A stretch of DNA of 10,995 nucleotides from Prevotellaceae bacterium UBA5903 (GTDB taxonomy: Bacteria > Bacteroidota > Bacteroidia > Bacteroidales > Bacteroidaceae), in the NCBI GenBank assembly GCA_002431845.1, contig DJEH01000128.1, positions 1 to 10,995 on the forward strand. Direction: 5' to 3'. Of the stretch, positions 5,126-10,995 are shown piece after piece. A program made the translations under genes and the position numbers. The notes beneath the pieces are model-generated. The model was not told the origin of the DNA, did no database searches, and saw only the letters and a program-made list of their open reading frames with translations. The number at the start of each line of letters is the position of its first letter. Positions within the stretch are counted from its first letter, which is position 1.

Positions 5126-7900
5126 ATGCATTATAAATACATTATCCTTACACTCATTATGCTCTTGTCGGGCATCAACGTGCAAGCGCAAACAACGGAT
5201 GTTGAAAAACTATTTAACAAGTTTAAGGCAGCCTCAAACTTCGACCGCACTTACCCTCGCGAAAAGGTATACTTACATCTTGATAACTCATCGTATATCG
5301 AAGGCGATAGCATTTTCTACAAAGCTTATGTGGTAAGAGCTTCGAGTCTTTTGCCCACAACGTTGAGCCATGTGCTCTACGTAGACTTGCTCAATGCCGA
5401 CGGGCAACTCATGGAAAAGCAAACCTTGCAAATTGATGAGTTGGGACAAGCCGACGGCTGTTTCTCGCTGAAGTTGCCCGTCAGAGCTGGCTACTACGAG
5501 GTAAGAGCCTACACAAGAGAGATGACTAATTGGGGCACGGATGCATGTTTCTCGCGTGTGATACCTGTGTTTACCGATAGCAATCCTAACGAGAAAAAAG
5601 AGCATACAATAAATACTGATATCATGCAACTGTCTATACCCGAACCAGAGGTGAATAAACGGGTTTCGATGGCTGCGCCACGTCCGTACAGAATGACGGA
5701 CAATAAAAGGCGCATGCTAACATTCCTTCCCGAAGGCGGTTGGCGAGCCAAAAACATGGAGCAACGCATTGCCTACAAGCTAACCGACGGGCGTGGGCAG
5801 TATACCACCGACACCGTGAACGTTTATGACAAAGAAGGCAACCTTGTGCTTAGCACACAACCGCTTTACGATGGCATGGGCATGTTTACACTCCCAGCCA
5901 CATTCGGCGAAGGCTATGCGTGTATTGTGGGTAGCAACTTAAGCACAAGCGTTAGCAAACTAAAGTTCGAATTGCCCGAGCCATCGGCCAACTTTGCTCT
6001 TACCGCCAACTATTGCAGCGAGGGTGTGCTGGTAGACATTGCTACAGCTGACCCCGTAGCAGCCAATCAGTTGCTGGGCTTAGCCGTGATTAACCGCGAA
6101 AAGACTTGCTATTTCGACACGCTTACGGTGGGCACAGAGGGGGTAGAACTGCTCATTCCGCAAAAGGCTCTGAGGGGAGGGGTAAACCGCATTGAACTCT
6201 TTGATACCGACGGCCATAGTATGGCATCGCGCATGGTGTGGGCGCAACCTTCGGCTATCGAAAACCGCACCATCACCACCCACATTAGACAAAATAAAGC
6301 GGTGTACGACGCATTTTCGCCTGCCGTGCTTGATATTCAACTAACCGATGCACAGAGCCGTCCGGTAAGCACAACCTTCTCGTTAGCTGTTCGCGACCAT
6401 GCTGGCAATCTTACCGAGACCGAGGATGGAGGCATTGGTGCTGACCTCTTGCTGTCGTCAGAACTTAAGGGCTATATTCACCGTCCCGACCTCTACTTTG
6501 TAAAAAACGATGCCCTTCATCAGCGTATGCTTGACTTGTTGCTCTTGGTGCAAGGATGGACTGCTGACTCGTTTGCAACGATGTGTGGCACCGATACTTT
6601 CAGACTGAAACAGCCCATCGAGGACAAACTTATCTTGCGCGGAACGCTCTATAAAATGGACACGAAACTGAGGCCTCAGCCCAACTTTACCTTAGATTTT
6701 AAAGCTTATTCGTTAAAGGGTGGTAGCATTGAGGGCGAAACCACTACGGACCAAAACGGCCGCTTTGCTTTTGAGTCGAACGTGAATTATAGTGGCGAAT
6801 ACATCGCACAGTTCATCATGAAAAACAATAACGACAAGCGCCGATGGAGCAAACTCACCCTCGACCGTTGGTTTGCCCCTCAACCTCGCCCTTTGTATGC
6901 CAACGACCTTATGTTGCGCATGCCCACACCTATTGACAGCACATCTATCAATGCCATTGAGCGTAAAGCCGACACCTTTGTATGGAAAGATACGCTCTCT
7001 TACTCCGTAAGCCACACACTTGGCACGGCTGAGATTAAGGCGCATAAACGCTACAAAGGCTTTACCGGAAACCGCTATACATGGAATGGCGGTGAGAAGC
7101 ATGGTATGGAAAATGCTACTAAATACTACAACATTGAATGGGCTGTTGAGGAACTTAAAGACCGCGGACACGATTGCAGCGAGAACATAATTAGTACACT
7201 TGGCTACATGGAGAATGCACTTGAGAGCTCGCAATATGTGCGTATCAGCCCCGAAGATGAACAAAGTGGAAGCTATGATAATAGAGAGACTACCAATCCA
7301 AATTCAAACAACGGAGAGGGAACAAATAAAAGCGCCATCGGAACTGATCCAAACAGAAAACTTAGCGGTGCTGAAAAGGACTTAAACGATTGGTTTAATA
7401 GCATTACATACAAAGGTCTGTTAGTGAAAAATATTTATTTTGACAACACATTGATAAATGGCGGTAATCAAGACTTCTTTAATCAAGCCCACAAGCAAAA
7501 CTTTCAAGAAACTACCTCAGAGCAGATTAAGTCGGTGGCAATTGTGGGCAGTTGTTTGCGCGAAGATGCTATAACAGGCCAAGATAAACGCAACAGCCGA
7601 ACAAGCTATAGTATGTATATATATAGTCTGCCAGAGAGTTACCGCTTTCGCGAGAACCGTGGCATTGACCGCCGACGCATCCAAGGCTTCTCCCCTCACA
7701 AGGCTTTCTATTCGCCCAACTATAGCGACACCGACCTACCCAACGACAAGGATGTGCGACGCACACTTTACTGGAATCCATCGGTAAGAACCAACGACGA
7801 GGGGCATGCCAATGTGCTTTTCTTTACCAACTCACGCCCACAGCAACTGCTCGACATCACGGTGAGAGGTGTGACAAAAGAGGGTGGATTTATAGAGTAA
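5126..7900 (+). CDS. Secreted MG2-domain / plug-like cell-envelope protein
   Basis: A 924-residue exported protein of a Bacteroidetes family usually annotated as hypothetical, MG2-domain or TonB-plug protein. Residues 1-21 are a signal peptide, probably cleaved after VQA. An MG2 (alpha-2-macroglobulin-like) domain spans about 46-135, starting EKVYLHLDNSSYIEGDSI. A second Ig-like module begins near FLPEGGW (200-206), and further beta-rich modules follow to about 480. A carboxypeptidase-regulatory-like module at about 500-565 contains TDQNGRFAF. A polar N/S/G/E/T-rich linker lies at about 709-748. A plug-like stretch follows at about 760-835, with EQIKSVAIVGS and SYSMYIYSLPE resembling strands of TonB receptor plugs. 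The end, at 878-924, is the family's closing module (RRTLYWNPSVRTNDEGHANV). There is no barrel, so it is not itself a receptor. It probably acts in the periplasm or at the outer membrane; its substrate is unknown. It appears complete and monocistronic. Confidence 0.85.
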   Translation: MHYKYIILTLIMLLSGINVQAQTTDVEKLFNKFKAASNFDRTYPREKVYLHLDNSSYIEGDSIFYKAYVVRASSLLPTTLSHVLYVDLLNADGQLMEKQTLQIDELGQADGCFSLKLPVRAGYYEVRAYTREMTNWGTDACFSRVIPVFTDSNPNEKKEHTINTDIMQLSIPEPEVNKRVSMAAPRPYRMTDNKRRMLTFLPEGGWRAKNMEQRIAYKLTDGRGQYTTDTVNVYDKEGNLVLSTQPLYDGMGMFTLPATFGEGYACIVGSNLSTSVSKLKFELPEPSANFALTANYCSEGVLVDIATADPVAANQLLGLAVINREKTCYFDTLTVGTEGVELLIPQKALRGGVNRIELFDTDGHSMASRMVWAQPSAIENRTITTHIRQNKAVYDAFSPAVLDIQLTDAQSRPVSTTFSLAVRDHAGNLTETEDGGIGADLLLSSELKGYIHRPDLYFVKNDALHQRMLDLLLLVQGWTADSFATMCGTDTFRLKQPIEDKLILRGTLYKMDTKLRPQPNFTLDFKAYSLKGGSIEGETTTDQNGRFAFESNVNYSGEYIAQFIMKNNNDKRRWSKLTLDRWFAPQPRPLYANDLMLRMPTPIDSTSINAIERKADTFVWKDTLSYSVSHTLGTAEIKAHKRYKGFTGNRYTWNGGEKHGMENATKYYNIEWAVEELKDRGHDCSENIISTLGYMENALESSQYVRISPEDEQSGSYDNRETTNPNSNNGEGTNKSAIGTDPNRKLSGAEKDLNDWFNSITYKGLLVKNIYFDNTLINGGNQDFFNQAHKQNFQETTSEQIKSVAIVGSCLREDAITGQDKRNSRTSYSMYIYSLPESYRFRENRGIDRRRIQGFSPHKAFYSPNYSDTDLPNDKDVRRTLYWNPSVRTNDEGHANVLFFTNSRPQQLLDITVRGVTKEGGFIE

Positions 7901-7930
7901 AACATATTGCCCAATCGCCTATAAACAACA

Positions 7931-7970
7931 AAAAAGGCTATCGCATTGTATCGTATGCGATAGCCTTTTT
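7931..7970. terminator. Bidirectional intrinsic terminator
   Basis: Perfect 16-nt arms at 7931-7946 and 7955-7970 surround an 8-nt loop (TGTATCGT). The stem is flanked by A5 on the left and T5 on the right, so a GC-containing hairpin followed by a U tract forms on either strand. It separates the convergent MG2-domain gene and the ABM-domain gene. Confidence 0.93.
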
Positions 7971-7989
7971 ATTACGCTTGCTTTTTGCG

Positions 7990-8274
7990 TTACTTTTCGG
8001 GGAATACAAATTGCTCAAGCTTCAAGGTTCCGAGTTCTTCGAGCTTACCTACGTAGAGCTTAAAGTGGTCGGCAGCCATGTGCTTTTTGAGCGATTCTTC
8101 GTCTTTCCATGTTTCGCAAATCATAAAGATGTCGGGACGAGTGGCACTCTCAAAAGTGTCGTAGGCAATGTTGCCTTCGTCTTTTAACGATGCTGCAGTA
8201 AGGGCGATGGCTGCTTGAAGAGCCTCGTCGTACTTACCTTCTTTTGCCTGAAAAAAACAGTTTAATCTTAGCAT
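7990..8274 (-). CDS. ABM-domain protein, putative quinol monooxygenase (YgiN-like)
   Basis: A 94-residue cytoplasmic protein, the full size of a one-domain dimeric ferredoxin-like-fold protein of the antibiotic biosynthesis monooxygenase (ABM) superfamily. Typical features are an N-terminal strand (MLRLNCFFQA), helix 1 with KYDEALQAAIALTAASL, then EGNIAYDTFES, IFMICETWKDEESLKKHMAADHF at 49-71, and a final strand TLKLEQFVF. The E54-W56 pair and His65/His70 in the second half are commonly conserved in YgiN-like members. Members act on quinols or related aromatics, or have unknown substrates; nothing here points to one. The leader is A-rich with no clear Shine-Dalgarno. It follows the outer-membrane protein gene by 99 nt in the same direction, with no convincing promoter between, so it may be co-transcribed. 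Confidence 0.88.
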   Translation of the reverse strand: MLRLNCFFQAKEGKYDEALQAAIALTAASLKDEGNIAYDTFESATRPDIFMICETWKDEESLKKHMAADHFKLYVGKLEELGTLKLEQFVFPEK

Positions 8275-8294
8275 TTTTGTATTTGTTTTTATGT

Positions 8295-8358
8295 GTTCAA
8301 CAATCCTTCAAATGACTTGCCTTTTACAAGAATTTGTCTTTTGAAAAGGTTGCTGAAC
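8295..8358. repeat. Imperfect inverted repeat between the outer-membrane protein and ABM genes
   Basis: GTTCAACAATCC at 8295-8306 can pair with GGTTGCTGAAC at 8348-8358, with one mismatch and one bulge. A weaker inner pairing, CCTTTT (8320-8325) with AAAAGG (8344-8349), overlaps it and is an alternative. On the - strand no U tract follows, so this is not a standard terminator. It may be an attenuating or mRNA-processing hairpin, or chance. Confidence 0.3.
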
Positions 8359-8373
8359 GGGTTGTTTTAGTTG

Positions 8374-9021
8374 TTAGAACATATAAGCCACTTGTACCTG
8401 GAAGGTGTTGGTCTTATACTTCAGTTCGCGGTCGGTGCTTGTTCCGTTCCAGTTAGTAAAGATGGCTTTACCAGCCTTTCCGAGTGCAAAGTTATAGCCT
8501 ATGCTTGCCTCAAGATGCTTGAGTAGGCGCACACCAGCACCAAGATTCCAAGTGGTGTTCATGTTCTCTTTTTCAAAGTTAGTGCCCGTACCCAAGTTGC
8601 TCCACTTCATGTTGTTAAGAGCAAATCCAAACTGTGGACCTGTGTAGAAAAACACACCTGCAATCTTGCCCAAACCAATGTTGTAACGAATGTTGATTGG
8701 TATCTCAATGGTGCGATATTTCTCAGTTTCAGATGTTTCGTTGCCGTAGGCATCCTCGCCAACCAACGTAAGGTCGCGCTGCGAATATTGCAATGAAGCA
8801 TCAAAACCAATGCCTAACATGGTGTTGAATGCAACCTTAGGGCCTACGTACCAACCCGCTTTATTGTCGGATGAAAAAGTCTCCTTAGCAGTACCCGAAA
8901 GTTTCATCTTTGAGAGGTCGAAACCTGCTACTATGCCGTATGAGAACGACTGTGCTTGTGCCGCAACCGTGCTAATAAGCAGCAAAGCAAAGGCGGCAAA
9001 AAGTTTTTTTAGTGTGTTCAT
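8374..9021 (-). CDS. Outer-membrane beta-barrel protein (porin-like, OmpW/OMP_b-brl_2 type)
   Basis: A 215-residue exported protein. Residues 1-23 form a signal peptide with KK near the start, a hydrophobic core, and probable cleavage after AQA. The mature part starts with SFSYGIVAGFDLSKMKL and is built of about eight amphipathic strands separated by polar turns, for example KVAFNTMLGIGFDASLQYSQRDL, TIEIPINIRYNIGLGKIAGVFFYTGPQFGFAL and LEASIGYNFALGKAG. It ends in VQVAYMF, with the C-terminal Phe expected for Bam-dependent barrel insertion. Size and pattern match the small eight-stranded outer-membrane protein family abundant in Bacteroidetes (PF13568 type). Function is not known for most members; a pore or structural role is possible. 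It starts 44 nt after the transporter gene in the same direction, so read-through transcription is likely. Confidence 0.87.
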   Translation of the reverse strand: MNTLKKLFAAFALLLISTVAAQAQSFSYGIVAGFDLSKMKLSGTAKETFSSDNKAGWYVGPKVAFNTMLGIGFDASLQYSQRDLTLVGEDAYGNETSETEKYRTIEIPINIRYNIGLGKIAGVFFYTGPQFGFALNNMKWSNLGTGTNFEKENMNTTWNLGAGVRLLKHLEASIGYNFALGKAGKAIFTNWNGTSTDRELKYKTNTFQVQVAYMF

Positions 9022-9065
9022 TTTGTTTTATACTTATTATGTTTCTGTTATCTAATATCTCTCAA

Positions 9066-10952
9066 CTAAAATGGGAAGAACCAAGGTATCACAATGATAG
9101 CTACTATACCCATGATGAGTTGGAGCGGGAGTCCTATCTTTACATAGTCCATAAAGGTGTAGTGACCTGCATTCATCACCATAGCATTGGGAGGTGTGCA
9201 TATAGGGGTGGCAAAACATGCACTTGCCGCTACTGCCGCTGCCATCATGAAAGGAGTTGGCGATACGCCCAACTGCGTAGCTGCAGCCCAAGCTATTGGG
9301 GCCACAAGGATGGCAGTGGCAGAGTTGCTTATAAAAGTGCTTAGCACCGAAGTAACCACATACACGCCAGCCATTGCTGCTATAGGACCGTATGCACGCA
9401 ACATCTCAACAAGCGAGGTGGCTATCCAAGCAGATATACCCGTCTTTGATAGTGCTGTAGACATAGGCATCATGGCTGCTATGAGCACGATGCTTTCCCA
9501 CCCAATCATCTTGTATGCTGCATCTACACTACGCACACAACGAGTAAGAACCATTAGCAGTCCGGCTATGATAACCACGGCTACTGGCTTAATGCCAAGT
9601 TGATCGGCAAACACCATGCAAAGCACCATCAACAGCATAAAGCCCGCTGCAACGGGGGCTTTGTGGTCAAGCGCAACACTCTCGGCATCGGCCGATGGCG
9701 AGCCTATCACAATCCACTCGCGGTTTTTCTTTGCCATGCTTTCAATGCCTTTCCACTCACCATGAACCAATATCATGTCGCCATTCTTCACGATAGAGTC
9801 AAGTGCATTGTCAAATATATACTTGCCTTGACGCTTTATGGCCAACACGTTCACACCGAAACGTTCCTTAAAGTTTGCCTTGCGCAAAGTGCGGTTGATA
9901 AGCGACGACTCGGGCGATATAAGCACCTCTGCCAAGCCTATCTCGTAGAAGTCGAGTTTGCCTTTGCCCTCGCGTTCTTCGTCTTCAAACACCGAGAGGT
10001 TGTGGTCGGCAGCAAAGCGATCTACCTGTTCGCGATGGCCCAACACATAGAAGGTGTCGTCGGCTTGCAACACGGTTGATGCATCAACAGCCTCTTGTAT
10101 GTTGGGGCTAAACATGGTGCGGTTCGACCTGCGAACCTCTAGCAAGGTTATTCCGTATTGTCTGCGAACGTCAAGTTCGCCCACCGTAAGGCCCTCAAGG
10201 TGCGTATTGCCATGCTGCGCTTTGAGGCGAAACACGAGGTCGGCAATGTGATATTCGTGTAACAAAGATGCCAAACTGTCGTCGCCATCGGTGCTTTCGC
10301 CATCGTTTGCTTTCTTGCCTAAGAAGAAAGTGCAAAGCGGATATAGCAGCAAAAGGCCCACCAACAGGCATATCACGCCAATGGGCAGAAACGAGAAGAA
10401 CGAAAAACCTTCGCGTCCATTGTCGCGTAAGTAGCCGTCTACTATCAAGTTGGGTGGTGTACCAATAAGCGTAAGTAGTCCGCCCATCGAACTGGCAAAT
10501 GCCAAGGGCATCATAAGCCGAGCCGGACTAATGCCTGCGCTTTTTGCCATGGCCAAAACGATGGGTAAGAGCAGTGCCACCGTACCCGTGTTGCTCACAA
10601 ATGCAGCCACAACGGCAGTTACGAGCATCACCAAGAAGAACAATTTCATTTGGCTCTTGCCAGCAAGTTTGAGCAGTCGGCCTGATATGATACGAGCCAA
10701 ACCCGTTTGAAATACGGCACCGCCCACAACAAACAAGCCAATCATCATTACCACCGCCGAGTTCGAAAAGCCCGCCAAAGCCTCGCTGGGCGTGAGCACA
10801 TTCGTAACTAAGAGCAGTGCCATAGAGCATAGTGCCACAATGTCTGAGCGCACCTTGTCGGTTATAAATGCTGCAATGGTCAGGGCAAACACCGTTATCA
10901 CTATGCCCACTTGACCCGATGGAGAGGAGAGCATCTCCGCTAAATAATTCAT
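9066..10952 (-). CDS. SLC13/DASS-family transporter with two RCK_C (TrkA-C) domains
   Basis: A 628-residue inner-membrane transporter of the divalent anion:Na+ symporter (SLC13/ArsB-like) superfamily. It has two homologous membrane halves, about 12-212 and 432-628. Each holds a re-entrant hairpin signature: SNT at 120-122 with IGTPPNLIV at 163-171 in the first half, and SNS at 542-544 with CTPPNAMV at 585-592 in the second. Between the halves, about 235-318 and 335-415 are two cytoplasmic RCK_C (TrkA C-terminal) domains, recognisable from segments such as GLTVGELDVRRQYGITLLEVRR and SSLINRTLRKANFKERFGVNVLAI; each ends in a strand followed by GD or a related turn. RCK_C domains usually bind small ligands and may gate transport. 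Members move sulfate, dicarboxylates or other anions; the substrate cannot be read from the sequence. The length is normal for the RCK_C-containing subgroup. Confidence 0.93.
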   Translation of the reverse strand: MNYLAEMLSSPSGQVGIVITVFALTIAAFITDKVRSDIVALCSMALLLVTNVLTPSEALAGFSNSAVVMMIGLFVVGGAVFQTGLARIISGRLLKLAGKSQMKLFFLVMLVTAVVAAFVSNTGTVALLLPIVLAMAKSAGISPARLMMPLAFASSMGGLLTLIGTPPNLIVDGYLRDNGREGFSFFSFLPIGVICLLVGLLLLYPLCTFFLGKKANDGESTDGDDSLASLLHEYHIADLVFRLKAQHGNTHLEGLTVGELDVRRQYGITLLEVRRSNRTMFSPNIQEAVDASTVLQADDTFYVLGHREQVDRFAADHNLSVFEDEEREGKGKLDFYEIGLAEVLISPESSLINRTLRKANFKERFGVNVLAIKRQGKYIFDNALDSIVKNGDMILVHGEWKGIESMAKKNREWIVIGSPSADAESVALDHKAPVAAGFMLLMVLCMVFADQLGIKPVAVVIIAGLLMVLTRCVRSVDAAYKMIGWESIVLIAAMMPMSTALSKTGISAWIATSLVEMLRAYGPIAAMAGVYVVTSVLSTFISNSATAILVAPIAWAAATQLGVSPTPFMMAAAVAASACFATPICTPPNAMVMNAGHYTFMDYVKIGLPLQLIMGIVAIIVIPWFFPF

Positions 10953-10987
10953 TATTTCTATGTTGTTTTCTGGTATAAGTAGGTGTT

Positions 10988-10995
10988 CAAAATTA
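10988..10995 (-). promoter_or_regulatory. -7 element for the DASS transporter gene
   Basis: On the - strand the last eight bases read TAATTTTG, a perfect match to TAnnTTTG, 35 nt before the ATG at 10952. The matching -33 box would lie beyond the window, so this is half of a predicted promoter. Confidence 0.45.

Noticed and set aside
6713..7264. 183-codon frame antisense to the MG2-domain gene
   Set aside because: It is the complement of a well-supported coding region and shows no family motif or leader.
9092..9099. Possible -7 element (TATCATTG on the - strand) for the outer-membrane protein gene
   Set aside because: One mismatch to TAnnTTTG and no TTTG at the -33 distance; it also lies inside the transporter coding sequence, so co-transcription is as likely.
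9600..10079. 159-codon frame antisense to the DASS transporter
   Set aside because: It is the shadow of the RCK_C-encoding region, which is clearly coding on the - strand.

Overview
The window looks like a chromosomal segment of a Bacteroidales bacterium, most likely of the Prevotella group. The grounds are: A-rich leaders without a clear Shine-Dalgarno, start-proximal matches to the Bacteroidetes -7 element TAnnTTTG, outer-membrane barrels ending in an aromatic residue, and an MG2-domain cell-envelope protein of a type common in that phylum. Base composition is uneven. Sampled 60-base lines of the left operon are about 35-37% GC, while sampled lines of the genes to its right are mostly 50-58%.

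Left block (1-2850, + strand): the 3' end of a TonB-receptor-like outer-membrane beta-barrel, then a C39-peptidase ABC exporter after a 3-nt gap, then a 129-residue single-pass membrane protein overlapping it as ATGA. Together they look like the downstream part of a leader-cleaving peptide export operon. The last protein resembles a HlyD-type adaptor reduced to its membrane anchor and C-terminal barrel-like domain, and it carries two copies of a CxNGxxxC motif. The operon's promoter, any precursor peptide and any full adaptor would lie to the left of the window. A long inverted repeat ends it.

Middle block (2855-4869, - strand): ptb and buk, which convert an acyl-CoA to the free acid with formation of ATP. 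They are transcribed from a probable promoter in a 256-bp divergent intergenic region. From the other side of that region, a 924-residue secreted MG2/plug-like envelope protein is read on the + strand and ends at a perfect 16-bp-stem terminator.

Right block (7990-10952, - strand): a small ABM-fold (YgiN-like) protein, an outer-membrane beta-barrel protein, and a SLC13/DASS-type transporter with two cytoplasmic RCK_C domains. A perfect -7 element for the last gene sits at the right edge. No RNA genes, CRISPR arrays or insertion sequences were seen.
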